A stretch of DNA of 64,000 nt from Candidatus Neomarinimicrobiota bacterium (lineage in GTDB: Bacteria > Fidelibacterota > Marinisomatia > Marinisomatales > TCS55): the NCBI GenBank assembly GCA_018651745.1, contig JABIDL010000041.1, positions 26,009 to 90,008 on the forward strand. Reading direction: 5' to 3'. Below are positions 27,776-37,504 of the stretch, in pieces. How positions within the stretch are numbered: the first letter of the stretch is position 1; the number at the start of each line of letters is the position of its first letter. A program made the position numbers and the translations under genes. Under the pieces are notes generated by a model, which ran no database searches, had not been told where the DNA came from, and saw only the letters and a program-made list of their open reading frames with translations.

Positions 27776-27784
27776 ACAATCAAC

Positions 27785-28882
27785 TTAAACGTTAAAATGA
27801 AAAAAAATACAATCACCATCTTGAACTACATAATTTTTACCTTGTAGCTGAATCTGCCCCGCCTCTTTTACGGCTTTTTCCGATCCAAGTTGGTCTAATT
27901 TAGCATAGGGAAACACCTCGGCTTTTATAAATCCTCGTTCAAAATCAGTGTGAATTTCTGCTGCAGCTTTTGGGGCTGTGGTGTTGTTTTTTATTGTCCA
28001 AGATCTTACCTCTTCTGGACCACCTGTAAAAAAGGTCTCTAATCCAAGCAATCTAAAACCGGCGTGAATAAGTTTATTTAACCCTTGTTCGAATAAATTA
28101 TATTCATTTAGAAATAGATGTTTTTCCTCTTCTTGTAAAGATGCAATTTCTTGTTCTAGAGCCCCACAAAGTCTAATGGAAAGATTATTTTCTTTACTCG
28201 CAAAATCAAAAAGCGACTGACAAAGAGGCCCTCGAGTTTCATGCATTATTTCATTCTCATCAACATTAGCCACATAAAGAATAGGTTTTTGGGTTAACAA
28301 ATGAAGTGAATGAATAAGTGAAACATTGTCTTCGTCAACTGGGAAAGTCCGAGCCCTATGACCATTGTTACAATGAGAAAGAAGTGCATTCAAAATAACT
28401 AATTCTTTGTTGGATTTTTCATTGCTTCTTGCAGCTTTTTCTGTAACTCGGATTCGTTTATCAAGCGATTCTATATCAGCAATTAGCAATTCTGTCTCGA
28501 TGAGTTCAGCGTCTCGAACCGGGTCTAGTGATCCTTCTACATGAACAGTATTGTCGTCTTCAAAGCACCTCACTACATGAATAATAGCTGCTACTTGTCT
28601 TATTTGACCTAAAAATTGATTTCCAAGCCCCTCTCCTCTACTGGCACCCCGAACCAACCCAGCGATATCTGTAAATTCTACTGTAGCGGGAGTTACCTTT
28701 TTTGGTCGATAAATTTCGCTTAATCGATTTAGTCTTGAATCCGGGAGAGGTACAACTCCTACATGCGGATCTATAGTACAAAATGGATAATTTTCTGCTG
28801 GGACAGATGATTGGGTTAATGCATTAAAAATAGTTGATTTACCAACATTTGGCAGTCCTATGATTCCGCAACGCAAAGACAT
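27785..28882 (-). CDS. ychF: Redox-regulated ATPase YchF
   Basis: This 365-residue Obg-family P-loop NTPase prefers ATP. G1 is IIGLPNVGKSTIFNALTQSS near the N-terminus, G3 is DIAGLVRGASRGEGLGNQFL, and NVDE (YVANVDENE) replaces the NKxD specificity motif, as in YchF. The C-terminal TGS domain is visible at GFIKAEVFPYAKLDQLGSEK and YVVQDGDCIFFHFNV. YchF associates with ribosomes and affects stress responses. The start MSLRCGIIGLPNVGKS is standard. Confidence 0.96.
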   Translation of the reverse strand: MSLRCGIIGLPNVGKSTIFNALTQSSVPAENYPFCTIDPHVGVVPLPDSRLNRLSEIYRPKKVTPATVEFTDIAGLVRGASRGEGLGNQFLGQIRQVAAIIHVVRCFEDDNTVHVEGSLDPVRDAELIETELLIADIESLDKRIRVTEKAARSNEKSNKELVILNALLSHCNNGHRARTFPVDEDNVSLIHSLHLLTQKPILYVANVDENEIMHETRGPLCQSLFDFASKENNLSIRLCGALEQEIASLQEEEKHLFLNEYNLFEQGLNKLIHAGFRLLGLETFFTGGPEEVRSWTIKNNTTAPKAAAEIHTDFERGFIKAEVFPYAKLDQLGSEKAVKEAGQIQLQGKNYVVQDGDCIFFHFNV

Positions 28883-28916
28883 GATCTAATAATTATTAAG
28901 AAAAAATATAAGTGAA

Positions 28917-29462
28917 TTAAAACGGGTCAAGACCCGGATCCATACCGGTATCCCACACTAATTTTTCGAACAACCCAACTTGCAGATCTTTTGCAAAATA
29001 TATTGCCTCGTCTTTTACGTGTAACACAGCATCCCCCCAAGCCATAAATGTCGGTTTTTGTATGAATTTTTTAATATCAATTTGGTAAGTAATTGTATCG
29101 TGGTATGGTCTCACCTGACCTTTAAATTTTACTTCTTTAACGCCAAGAGCGCGTCCCCTGCCTTTCCCGCCGGCCCAAGTAAGGAAAAAACCAACCAACT
29201 GCCAAAAGCCATCCAAACCGAGGCAACCCGGCATTACAGGGTCGTTTTTAAAATGACAATCAAAAAACCACTGTTTTGGATCAATATCTAATTCTGCAGT
29301 GATTTTGCCTTTACCATAATTTCCACCATCATTAGAAATGTGAGTAATTCGATCTATCATCAGCATTGGAGGTGTGGGGAGTTTCCCATTTTTTGATCCA
29401 AACATAGCTCCAGAGCCAATTTCAAAAAGATCTTTTTTGGTGTATGATGATTTTATGTTCAT
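28917..29462 (-). CDS. fabA: 3-hydroxydecanoyl-ACP dehydratase/isomerase
   Basis: This 181-residue hot-dog fold enzyme dehydrates 3-hydroxyacyl-ACP and, in canonical FabA, isomerises trans-2 to cis-3-decenoyl-ACP, starting unsaturated fatty acid synthesis. The active-site segment WFFDCHFKNDPVMPGCLGLD is nearly identical to E. coli FabA, with the catalytic His in CHF and the Asp in GLD. PPMLMIDRITHIS and GVKEVKFKGQVRPYH also match. It is divergent from the enoyl reductase-like gene (111 bases between starts). A partner FabB is not in the window. FabZ is excluded by the longer length and the FWQLVGFFLTW segment. Confidence 0.94.
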   Translation of the reverse strand: MNIKSSYTKKDLFEIGSGAMFGSKNGKLPTPPMLMIDRITHISNDGGNYGKGKITAELDIDPKQWFFDCHFKNDPVMPGCLGLDGFWQLVGFFLTWAGGKGRGRALGVKEVKFKGQVRPYHDTITYQIDIKKFIQKPTFMAWGDAVLHVKDEAIYFAKDLQVGLFEKLVWDTGMDPGLDPF

Positions 29463-29573
29463 TTATTTCCTTTCACAAAGTGTAGAATTTACACAGCAGG
29501 TATGATTTTGGCGTTACTCTTTTGCAAGGACAAAAAGCATGACTAAATTATAGATTAATACAAGGAGGCATAT

Positions 29574-30356
29574 ATGTCAGATTGGGTACTAATTCTTGGA
29601 TGTTCTACCGGGCACGGTGGCGCTACTGCAAAGCGACTTGCAGAAGATGGCTATGGAATCATAGGATTTCATTTTGATCGTGGAGACGTAAAAAAAGAAG
29701 CAGAAGCAGCGCGCGAAGCTATTGGAAAAATTAATGGTGGTAGAGTTCATTTTTGGAATACCAACGCAGCAGATTCAGATACGATGGACGAATACATTCC
29801 GAAGATTAAGGAAATCACCGGAGGCAAGCCCCTGAAGTTGATGCTACACTCTATCGCGTTTGGAACCACTACCAATTTTTTCGGTGAAAAACCAGTCACT
29901 CAAAAGCAAATGGATATGACCGTTCATATTATGGGGAACTCGATGTTATACTGGACGCAAAAATTGTTTGATGAAAAACTACTTGGGCAAGGATCTCGAG
30001 TTTTGGGATTAACCAGCGAGGGGAATTATGTTGCGATGGATGGGTATGGTCCAGTAAGTGTTGCAAAAGTAGCGATGGAGGCAATTATTAGACAAATTGG
30101 CTGGGAGCTGGGCGAGCACGGGATTACTGCCAATGCAGTTCAGGCGGGCGTAACGCCAACTCGCGCTTTAACTAAAATTACTCAGAATTGGGAAGCTTGG
30201 GTTGAAAATACAAAAAAGCGGAACCCCATGGGTCGCACGACAACTCCTGAGGATATTGCTAAAACTATATCAATGCTTCTACAGCCGGAAGCCAACTTTA
30301 TTAACTGCTCCATTATATATTGTGATGGTGGCGAACACCGCTCGGGTTCTTTTTAA
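29574..30356 (+). CDS. Short-chain dehydrogenase, FabI-like enoyl-ACP reductase
   Basis: This 260-residue SDR protein starts MSDWVLILGCSTGHGG, with a glycine-rich NAD(P) site less regular than canonical FabI. The catalytic pair is spaced Y-x6-K (YGPVSVAK), the FabI signature, rather than the Y-x3-K of ordinary SDRs. ITANAVQAGVTPTRALTKI corresponds to the FabI substrate-loop region, and INCSIIYCDGGEHRSGSF ends the protein. It has a very strong ribosome binding site (AAGGAGG, seven bases before the ATG). Together with the divergent fabA it suggests a fatty-acid chain-modification pair. Enoyl reductase activity is the best guess; other SDR reductases are possible. Confidence 0.78.
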   Translation: MSDWVLILGCSTGHGGATAKRLAEDGYGIIGFHFDRGDVKKEAEAAREAIGKINGGRVHFWNTNAADSDTMDEYIPKIKEITGGKPLKLMLHSIAFGTTTNFFGEKPVTQKQMDMTVHIMGNSMLYWTQKLFDEKLLGQGSRVLGLTSEGNYVAMDGYGPVSVAKVAMEAIIRQIGWELGEHGITANAVQAGVTPTRALTKITQNWEAWVENTKKRNPMGRTTTPEDIAKTISMLLQPEANFINCSIIYCDGGEHRSGSF

Positions 30357-30527
30357 ACTTTTGTACAAAAACCAAGAAAAAGTTTTGGATCAAGAGGCTG
30401 CGGAATTTAGGAATGAGTTAGATCGGCGAGAAAAAACCACTATTTAGAGGCGAGCATGTTGGTATTGTGCTTCCCATTTTTTGGAACGATGATTTATCCA
30501 TAAATTAATCCGGATGCATAAAATCAA

Positions 30528-31346
30528 ATGACATTCATCCAATATTTACAGCAAGTTGACTTCCCCTTTGTGGTGCACCTTATGCGCGGCATTACACATT
30601 TAGGCGATGAAGTATTTTATATTCTTGTATTGCCTATTGCATACTGGTGTTGGAGAAAGGATGCTGCAGTACCGCTTGCTTTATTATTGATTTCTACCCT
30701 TGTGTTAAATGTGGTACTTAAAGAATACTGGAGTATTTTGCGACCAAACGAGTCAATCCGATTAATTGAAGCAACGGGATTTAGTTTTCCTTCTGGGCAC
30801 GCTCAAGCGCCGATGGTTTTGTGGGGCTATATTGCATGGATGACAAAATCTTACCGATGGCCTGCCCTAATTATTTTCCTTATTGGAATATCACGCGTAT
30901 ATCTTGGAGTTCATTTTATCCAGGATGTAATCGCAGGGTGGCTTATTGGATTTACAACGCTATATCTTGGAATTCAGATTCAAAAAAGGATTGAATTCCG
31001 TAAGATTCAATTTGAGCCAATTCCCATGGCATTAATATGTGGTTTTTTGGGCGTATTGATACCAACTGTATTCTATCATGAACTAACGGTAAAAGGTGGA
31101 GGGTTAATGGCAGGAGCTTTATCCGGTCTTTTTCTGGAAAAATCTTGGGGAAATTTTCGCATGTCGACGATTCTTTGGAAGCAGATTGCAAAAGCTATAA
31201 TTGGGATGGCGGTAGCCGTGGTACTTTATTCCGGATTTAAATTTACCTTTCCGGCGACAGATTTATTCAATTGGGTAATGTTTTTATGTATTGGATTGTG
31301 GATCGGCCTAGGTGCGCCGTGGACTTTTTCGCGATTGCGTATTTAG
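30528..31346 (+). CDS. PAP2 family membrane phosphatase
   Basis: This 272-residue polytopic phosphatase carries all three catalytic motifs of the PAP2 family: KEYWSILRP (motif 1, K-x6-RP), FPSGHAQAP (motif 2, with the general-base His) and SRVYLGVHFIQDV (motif 3, with the nucleophilic His). About seven to eight hydrophobic helices are present, including several after motif 3. Substrates in this family are phosphatidic acid, undecaprenyl pyrophosphate or other lipid phosphates, and the active site usually faces the periplasm. The gap of 171 bases after the fabI-like gene suggests a separate promoter. Its stop overlaps the convergent TPR lipoprotein gene by four bases. Confidence 0.88.
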   Translation: MTFIQYLQQVDFPFVVHLMRGITHLGDEVFYILVLPIAYWCWRKDAAVPLALLLISTLVLNVVLKEYWSILRPNESIRLIEATGFSFPSGHAQAPMVLWGYIAWMTKSYRWPALIIFLIGISRVYLGVHFIQDVIAGWLIGFTTLYLGIQIQKRIEFRKIQFEPIPMALICGFLGVLIPTVFYHELTVKGGGLMAGALSGLFLEKSWGNFRMSTILWKQIAKAIIGMAVAVVLYSGFKFTFPATDLFNWVMFLCIGLWIGLGAPWTFSRLRI

Positions 31347-31723
31347 GAATTCGAACCCGAATCCACAAGATCAGCCCGGCGTTTTACCAGTTGAACTAAT
31401 TCGTGGTTCTCAACTGTAGGCAGAAGGTCAAAACATAATTCTGCCTCTGTAATTGCATAGTTCCACCACCCTTTTTTTGTGTACATAAGAGCAAGGTTAT
31501 GGTGAGCTTGTGAAAGCAATGTTATTTCTTCGCGAGATAGATCTCTCGGATTTTCCGGATAAAGTCGGGCAGCTTCCCGATATTCAAGAATAGCCTCGTC
31601 CACCAATCCTTTTTGAGCGTACCAATTTCCAAGCTGAATATGTTGATAGGGATCATCTTTGCATGCGCTAAGCCAAAGCGCAGCAACAAAAATAAATATA
31701 AATCTGGGTTGAATGTTTTTCAT
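31343..31723 (-). CDS. TPR-containing lipoprotein
   Basis: Starting at the ATG at 31723 the protein has 126 residues: a signal sequence (MKNIQPRFIFIFVAALWLSA) and a Cys at residue 21, with a lipobox LSAC that fits a lipoprotein. The mature part contains tetratricopeptide-like helices: HIQLGNWYAQKGLVDEAILE, YREAARLYPENP, HHNLALMYTKKGWWNYAITE and AELCFDLLP. An upstream ATG at 31738 would add five residues. TPR lipoproteins act as scaffolds at the envelope; the partner is unknown. It lies 59 bases downstream of the MFS gene on the same strand. Confidence 0.75.
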   Translation of the reverse strand: MKNIQPRFIFIFVAALWLSACKDDPYQHIQLGNWYAQKGLVDEAILEYREAARLYPENPRDLSREEITLLSQAHHNLALMYTKKGWWNYAITEAELCFDLLPTVENHELVQLVKRRADLVDSGSNS

Positions 31724-31782
31724 ACCTAAGTTGATCAAAGTTGGGGTTTTAGAGTTACAAAAGGCAAGAGAAAATTCATTTA

Positions 31783-33069
31783 TTAGCTAATCATCGATAT
31801 CGGAGCATCGGGGTGTGTATTTAGAGGTTCTTTTACATAAAATATCAAAAGACAAACTCCAAATCCAATGAAGACCACGATGGATGTAAAAATAACATCT
31901 GCGCCAACGATGGGTATAAAATATCCAGCAAGTACAATCGCTAAGATGGTGAAAGGCATAAGGAATGTGTCAATAATTGCCATATACATTTTTGAATCAC
32001 GATTTCCCGCAAATTCGTAAACCATGTTCATTGCTGAGGGCATAAACCCTCCTTGTCCAATGCCAAGAAAAATAAAAATAGCATAAACTCCAAACATCGA
32101 TTCTACAAAAAGAGCGGTCAGCGCTGCGAGCATGTATGAGATTAATGAAAAGGCAAGTGAAATTTTATGTCCAAATTTATCACCCACTTTTCCTGCTAAA
32201 AAGCTCGCTAGCCCGGATGTTACAACTGCAAGTATGGTAAAAATTCCGGCTTCACTAATGTTAAACCCAAATTTTTGCTGAGCATGAACAGCATACATGG
32301 ACATTCCCGGGAAATGTGCAGTAATAAAAATTCTGCTTAAAAGATATCTTCGAAAATTTTTTTGGTGTATTAAAATAGATTGCGTTTGTTGCCAGAATTC
32401 CTGAATGGTAATATGAGATCGTTGTGTAGATGTTTCGCTTAAGTGATACCACAAAAAAAGTGAAGTTCCACCCGTTAGAGATAAAAACATTAAAAGCAGG
32501 CCCCACCCAAAATTATTTGGGAATGGGGCCGAACTGTTTAAAAGTATTTTCACAATGATTCCACCAACAAATCCTCCAACACTATTAAATGCGAATGAAA
32601 TTCCTAGGAATCGCCCCCGCGTTTTTCTAGGATTTACATAAGAAATAAATTCTGTCCAAATGGGGATGATGAATCCTAATGCCAATCCATAAAGAATAAA
32701 GCAGGTATAATAAAATATCCAAGCATTTGAGCCAGAGGGCCCCAAGAATGCAAAGACAAATCCTGCAATAAAAATCGGCGGTAGAGCAAGAATGTGTGAA
32801 CTAATAATTGCTTTTTTGTGCTTGCGGATATTTCTCCCTATCAAAGCAGATAAAAATTGAGGGATAGCGATCAGAATACTAAAAAGTCCTGCAACAGATA
32901 TAACAATACTGTCCGGAGCCCCCAATGATTTTAAAAATAATGGCACAATGGCGTAAGTAGTATTGAAGGCAATTCCAAATCCCCAACTGAATTCGTGACC
33001 GCAGTTTAGTATTAGATTTGTTTTTAATTGTTTGGGTGAAAGATCAGTCAAGAGATTTTCGCGGTTCAC
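31783..33069 (-). CDS. Major facilitator superfamily transporter
   Basis: This 428-residue integral membrane protein has about twelve hydrophobic helices. The conserved loop regions between helices 2-3 and 8-9 are visible as SALIGRNIRKHKKAII and AGKVGDKFGHKISLAF, the basic/acidic MFS motif A. GISFAFNSVGGFVGGI shows a glycine-rich helix 5. The C-terminal tail is cytoplasmic. Its start overlaps the 3' end of the EamA gene (26 bases), so the two transporter genes are co-expressed. The substrate cannot be inferred. No regulatory or metabolic gene adjacent gives a clue. Confidence 0.88.
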   Translation of the reverse strand: MNRENLLTDLSPKQLKTNLILNCGHEFSWGFGIAFNTTYAIVPLFLKSLGAPDSIVISVAGLFSILIAIPQFLSALIGRNIRKHKKAIISSHILALPPIFIAGFVFAFLGPSGSNAWIFYYTCFILYGLALGFIIPIWTEFISYVNPRKTRGRFLGISFAFNSVGGFVGGIIVKILLNSSAPFPNNFGWGLLLMFLSLTGGTSLFLWYHLSETSTQRSHITIQEFWQQTQSILIHQKNFRRYLLSRIFITAHFPGMSMYAVHAQQKFGFNISEAGIFTILAVVTSGLASFLAGKVGDKFGHKISLAFSLISYMLAALTALFVESMFGVYAIFIFLGIGQGGFMPSAMNMVYEFAGNRDSKMYMAIIDTFLMPFTILAIVLAGYFIPIVGADVIFTSIVVFIGFGVCLLIFYVKEPLNTHPDAPISMIS

Positions 33070-33946
33070 GAGTCAATGTTATGATGGCTGTTAAAAGGAG
33101 TACCGCTCCTGCCAATTGTGCTGGGTCGAGCATCCTCCCTCGATAAAACCAATCAATAAATACAGCTGATAATGGCCAAAATAATTCATAAATGGTTGTA
33201 TGTGATGCAGGGAGTTGTTTTAATCCGTAATAATAAATAAATAAAGCAACCGACCCCGTGGATATAACGATTAAAAATAATGTTTTCCAGTGATCCAGAT
33301 TTAAGGAAAAAATATCCCCCGAACTTTGGGTAAAGCCAAAGATTGCTACTGTTAATATGGCAGTAAGTGTAAGCCTAAGTGCAGTAACGGTTGTAAAGGG
33401 TAAAGATGTTAATGCATGCTTTCCAAGGACTGTGGAACTCCCCCAACTAAAAGCTGCAAGAAGGGACAACAAGACAGCAATAAATGTTTTTTCATCTGTA
33501 AACACGATAGGCCCAATACCAAACGTAACAAGATACCCACCTAAAAAAGCAAGTGATGCAAGCAAGATGAATTGCTTTGTAAGTTTTTCTTTCAACACGA
33601 CAGATGCTAATAAAATAGCAAAAATGGGCTGAAATTTTTGGAGAAGAACGACTACAGAAAGATCGATAAAATCCACATAACTTAATGCTTTGGTGTAAAA
33701 AAAAGTCCCCAAAACACCGCCACAAATACTAATCCATAAAATAGATCCCCAAGTTCGTTGGTTTAGTGATTTTATTTCATTCCAGCCACGAATTAAAAAA
33801 GGTAAAAACAAAAGAGCGCCGATTACATGTTCGCACATCACAATCAATAGCGAGGAAACATCAGACAAGTTTTGTCTGAGGATACCATCCAAACTCCAAA
33901 GGAAAGCGGCGAAAAGAATCGCGGCTGGCGGAAGATATTTTTTCAT
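33044..33946 (-). CDS. EamA/DMT superfamily transporter
   Basis: This 300-residue protein with ten hydrophobic helices is arranged as two EamA repeats. The N-terminal half includes AILFAAFLWSLDGILRQ and LSYVDFIDLSVVVLLQKFQP, and the C-terminal half ALFIYYYGLKQLPASHTTIY. These are the typical 'helix-5' and 'helix-10' signatures of drug/metabolite exporters (xEPxxA-like positions). It is 14 bases downstream of yqgE and overlaps the MFS gene. It probably exports or imports a small metabolite at the inner membrane; the substrate is unknown. Confidence 0.88.
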   Translation of the reverse strand: MKKYLPPAAILFAAFLWSLDGILRQNLSDVSSLLIVMCEHVIGALLFLPFLIRGWNEIKSLNQRTWGSILWISICGGVLGTFFYTKALSYVDFIDLSVVVLLQKFQPIFAILLASVVLKEKLTKQFILLASLAFLGGYLVTFGIGPIVFTDEKTFIAVLLSLLAAFSWGSSTVLGKHALTSLPFTTVTALRLTLTAILTVAIFGFTQSSGDIFSLNLDHWKTLFLIVISTGSVALFIYYYGLKQLPASHTTIYELFWPLSAVFIDWFYRGRMLDPAQLAGAVLLLTAIITLTREPRKSLD

Positions 33947-33960
33947 TATCCTATTTGGGA

Positions 33961-34518
33961 TTATGCTACGCCGCCACGACCGGATATGTGAGACATGTCA
34001 ATCCCAAAAGAATTTACAGCAGAATCCCACTGGTCGTTTACGGGTGTATTAAAAATATAATCGGATGTTGCGGATTGCAATAACCAGTCCCCATTTTCTA
34101 TTTCGCGTTCTAGCTGATTGCTTGCCCAGCCGGCGTGCCCTAACATTAATTTGTAAAGGCTTGGTCCTTTTTTAATTGCTATGTCCTGAAGAATTTCTCT
34201 ATTGCTCGTCATTGAAAAATCTTTAGAAAGTTTCACTGTTCCATCTGTTTGATAAGTTGTGGGGTGCAATACAATTCCTCTTTCAACCAATACTGGTCCG
34301 CCAAAAAATATCTTAGGAATCAATTGTAGAAAATCTTCTTCTTTGGTGAATAGATTTTCGAATAAATCTTGAATCTCGGGCCCTTCAAAAGGTTTATTAA
34401 TTATCAACCCCATAGTGCCATCTTTATTATGTTCACAAATTAGAATTACAGATCGCCCAAAATAGGGATCCTGCATATGCGGCATGGATATGAGTAGGTG
34501 ATTTTTTAATGTGCTCAC
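33961..34518 (-). CDS. YqgE/AlgH family protein (UPF0301)
   Basis: This 185-residue cytoplasmic protein has the UPF0301 signature: LLISMPHMQDPYFGRSVILI at residues 8-27, GTMGLIINKPF, FFGGPVLVERGIVLHP, and LMLGHAGWASNQLEREIENG with GDWLLQ. The family is widely conserved; AlgH was linked to alginate regulation in Pseudomonas, but no molecular activity is settled. Here it heads a small transcription unit with two transporters and is divergent from uvrA (133-base gap). Confidence 0.92.
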   Translation of the reverse strand: MSTLKNHLLISMPHMQDPYFGRSVILICEHNKDGTMGLIINKPFEGPEIQDLFENLFTKEEDFLQLIPKIFFGGPVLVERGIVLHPTTYQTDGTVKLSKDFSMTSNREILQDIAIKKGPSLYKLMLGHAGWASNQLEREIENGDWLLQSATSDYIFNTPVNDQWDSAVNSFGIDMSHISGRGGVA

Positions 34519-34651
34519 TTCTAAATGTAGGTTAATACATAGATTACTTTCAATTCCATAAATACACTATAACAAAAAAAGTAAATCGCTTTTTGAATCC
34601 CTTTAACCAAAGAGTAAATTTACTGATGTCCAAATCGTATTTATTTAGGGA

Positions 34652-37504
34652 ATGATGAAAAAATCAGGAAAAAATATTGTTATTAAGGGTGCCCGCCAGC
34701 ACAATTTAAAAAATATTGATTTATCAATACCGCGCGATAAACTGGTTGTCATTACCGGTTTATCCGGCTCGGGCAAATCATCATTGGCTTTTGATACTAT
34801 TTATGCCGAGGGGCAGAGGCGTTATGTAGAATCTCTATCATCCTACGCCCGTCAATTTTTGGGTCTTATGGAAAAACCGGACATGGATCACATAGAAGGC
34901 CTTTCTCCAGCTATTTCAATTGAACAGAAATCCACTCAACGAAACCCAAGGTCAACCGTAGGAACCGTAACAGAAATTCACGATTACTTAAGGCTTTTAT
35001 TTGCACATATAGGAAAACCGAGTTGTTGGATATGTAAGCGCCCAATCCAAAGACAGACGGTCCAACAAATAGTTGATGGTGTTTGCAAGTTTCCCAAAGG
35101 AACGGGATTTAATATTTTAGCCCCGGTTGTGCGCGGGCGAAAAGGTGAACATAAAGGTGTATTTGAACAGGTGAGAAAAGAAGGCTTTTTACGAGTCAGG
35201 GTTGATGAAAAAATCAAAAAGTTGGAAAGTGCCATTAAGCTTGAAAAAAATAAAAAACATTCGATCGAAGTTGTCGTAGATCGCTTATCGCTGGAAGGCG
35301 ATTATAAAGACCGCCTAATAGAATCGGTAGAATTGGCACTTAAAATTGGATCCGGTCTTATCATTATTCAAGAGCTCCCTAAAAAGGACCACCTATTTAG
35401 CGAACATTTTTCCTGTCCCCATTGCGAAGTATCAATGGAAGAATTATCGCCTAGAATGTTTTCTTTTAATTCGCCTTATGGTGCATGCACGCATTGTGAT
35501 GGTTTGGGTGCTCATCGAGAAGTAGACCCGGAACTTGTAATCCCGGATAAATCTAAATCTATTATCCAAGGTGCAATAGCACCATTAGGAGAGCAACCGC
35601 GAGGGAATTGGTATGGAAGCATTTTGAAAAGTTTGTCAAAACATTATCAGTTTAACTTCACCACGCCGTGGATAAAGCTTGATAAAGATGTACGACATAT
35701 GTTGTTGTATGGTACTGGAGACAATGTATTTAAAATGAAATATTCGTCCAAACGGTGGACTGGTACGTATAGCGGAGGTTGGGAAGGAGCTGTTCATAAC
35801 CTCAATCGCCGGTATAATCAAACGCAATCTCATCATATTCAGGAATGGATTGAACAATTCATGAGCTTAAAATCTTGCCCCGAATGCGGCGGTTCTCGCT
35901 TGCGCCCGGAGAGCATGGCAGTATATGTTGGCAAGAAAAACTTAGGAGAAATTTCATCTTTATCTATTGTAAAAGCACAACAATATTTTTCTGAGCTTAC
36001 CCTTTCAAAAACAGAACAAATCATAGCAACCCAGATTCTAAAAGAAGTTCAAAATAGATTAAAATTTCTTGTAAATGTTGGTTTGGAATATTTAACACTA
36101 GACAGAGCCGCCGCCACACTTTCTGGCGGAGAGGCTCAACGTATAAGATTGGCAACCCAAATTGGATCCCAATTGGTAGGTGTCCTTTATATTCTTGACG
36201 AACCATCCATAGGATTACATCCCAGGGATAATTCTAGGTTATTAAATACGCTTAAAGTTTTACGTGATTTGGGAAATTCAATTCTGGTCGTGGAACACGA
36301 TAAGGAAACAATGGAAGAATCTGATGTGCTAATTGACCTTGGCCCAGGCGCAGGTGAGCATGGAGGCGAAATTGTATTTTCAGGGCCACCGCATAAAATC
36401 TTATCTTGCAAGAAATCAATTACTGGGAAATATTTATCCGGTAAAAAGTCGATTGATATACCGCCACAAAGGAGGAAAGGGAATGGGAAATCGCTAATCC
36501 TTAAAGGTGCTCGAGGCAACAATTTAAAAAAAATAACCGCATCGTTTCCACTTGGGAAAGTTATTGCAATTACCGGTGTTTCAGGGAGCGGAAAAAGCAC
36601 ATTAGTGAATGAAACTCTCTTCCCAGTATTAGCTCGGGAATTAAATCGCTCTCGGGCATATCCACTTCCTTATGATTCCATTGATGGATTGATGTATTTG
36701 GATAAAGTAATTGATATAGATCAAAAACCTATAGGCAGAACACCACGATCAAATCCTGCTACTTATACAGGTGTGTTTACTTTTATCCGCGACCTATTTT
36801 CTCAACTCCCAGACTCAAAAATACGTGGGTATAAGCCCGGTCGCTTCTCGTTTAATGTAAAAGGCGGTCGTTGTGAGTCTTGTTCGGGCGATGGAATTAT
36901 AAAAATTGAGATGAATTTTTTACCAGATGTTTATGTAACCTGTGAAATTTGTAAGGGTGCACGATACAACAATAAAACTTTGGAAATTCGCTATAAGGGT
37001 AAAAATATAGCGGATGTGTTAAATATGTCAGTTGAAAAAGCATTAGATTTTTTTCAACATATTCCTCCTGTTAACAAAAAACTGACCACACTTAACGAGG
37101 TTGGGCTCGGTTATATTCGTCTTGGTCAACAGGCAACTACATTGTCCGGAGGCGAAGCACAACGTGTAAAACTTGCTACAGAATTATCTAAAGCCAGCCG
37201 AGATCGAACATTATATATTTTAGACGAACCTACAACCGGGCTGCACTTTGAAGATGTCAATATGCTTTTATCAGTACTTCAAAGACTTGTTGATAAGGGA
37301 AACTCTGTGATAGTTATTGAACATAACCTAGACGTTATCAAGTCTGCAGATTGGGTTATTGATTTGGGACCAGAGGGCGGCGATGCTGGAGGTGAAATTC
37401 TTTTTTCAGGAACACCGGAAAATATAGTTAAAGATAAACGTTCCTATACGGGACAGTTTTTGAATCCGATTATCAACATGAAAAAAGTGAATGGGAAATC
37501 ATGA
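34652..37504 (+). CDS. uvrA: Excinuclease ABC subunit A
   Basis: This 950-residue DNA damage sensor of nucleotide excision repair has two ABC ATPase modules with Walker [21 protein letters not shown] (N-terminal) and [20 protein letters not shown] (C-terminal). The signature helices are [16 protein letters not shown] and [20 protein letters not shown], with Walker B segments [11 protein letters not shown] and [10 protein letters not shown]. Zinc-binding Cys pairs appear in [18 protein letters not shown] and [15 protein letters not shown]. Start: ATG ATG AAA, and either could be used. Length is normal. I looked for an SOS-type operator upstream and saw none. The stop overlaps the next gene by four bases. 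Confidence 0.98.
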   Translation: MMKKSGKNIVIKGARQHNLKNIDLSIPRDKLVVITGLSGSGKSSLAFDTIYAEGQRRYVESLSSYARQFLGLMEKPDMDHIEGLSPAISIEQKSTQRNPRSTVGTVTEIHDYLRLLFAHIGKPSCWICKRPIQRQTVQQIVDGVCKFPKGTGFNILAPVVRGRKGEHKGVFEQVRKEGFLRVRVDEKIKKLESAIKLEKNKKHSIEVVVDRLSLEGDYKDRLIESVELALKIGSGLIIIQELPKKDHLFSEHFSCPHCEVSMEELSPRMFSFNSPYGACTHCDGLGAHREVDPELVIPDKSKSIIQGAIAPLGEQPRGNWYGSILKSLSKHYQFNFTTPWIKLDKDVRHMLLYGTGDNVFKMKYSSKRWTGTYSGGWEGAVHNLNRRYNQTQSHHIQEWIEQFMSLKSCPECGGSRLRPESMAVYVGKKNLGEISSLSIVKAQQYFSELTLSKTEQIIATQILKEVQNRLKFLVNVGLEYLTLDRAAATLSGGEAQRIRLATQIGSQLVGVLYILDEPSIGLHPRDNSRLLNTLKVLRDLGNSILVVEHDKETMEESDVLIDLGPGAGEHGGEIVFSGPPHKILSCKKSITGKYLSGKKSIDIPPQRRKGNGKSLILKGARGNNLKKITASFPLGKVIAITGVSGSGKSTLVNETLFPVLARELNRSRAYPLPYDSIDGLMYLDKVIDIDQKPIGRTPRSNPATYTGVFTFIRDLFSQLPDSKIRGYKPGRFSFNVKGGRCESCSGDGIIKIEMNFLPDVYVTCEICKGARYNNKTLEIRYKGKNIADVLNMSVEKALDFFQHIPPVNKKLTTLNEVGLGYIRLGQQATTLSGGEAQRVKLATELSKASRDRTLYILDEPTTGLHFEDVNMLLSVLQRLVDKGNSVIVIEHNLDVIKSADWVIDLGPEGGDAGGEILFSGTPENIVKDKRSYTGQFLNPIINMKKVNGKS

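Noticed and set aside
29500-29573. The TTGCAAGGA sequence before the fabI-like gene, also seen near 57351
   Set aside because: The copy at 57351 is the loop and stem of a terminator and the flanking bases differ, so I do not regard it as a shared regulatory motif.
30361-30447. A 28-codon open frame after the fabI-like stop (Glu/Lys-rich, helical looking)
   Set aside because: It has no ribosome binding site, starts only with TTG, overlaps the end of the preceding frame by chance and resembles no known peptide. The enoyl reductase itself ends normally.
34519-34651. SOS box upstream of uvrA
   Set aside because: Neither the E. coli (CTGT-N8-ACAG) nor the Gram-positive (GAAC-N4-GTTC) pattern is visible between yqgE and uvrA. 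A lineage-specific LexA site cannot be excluded.
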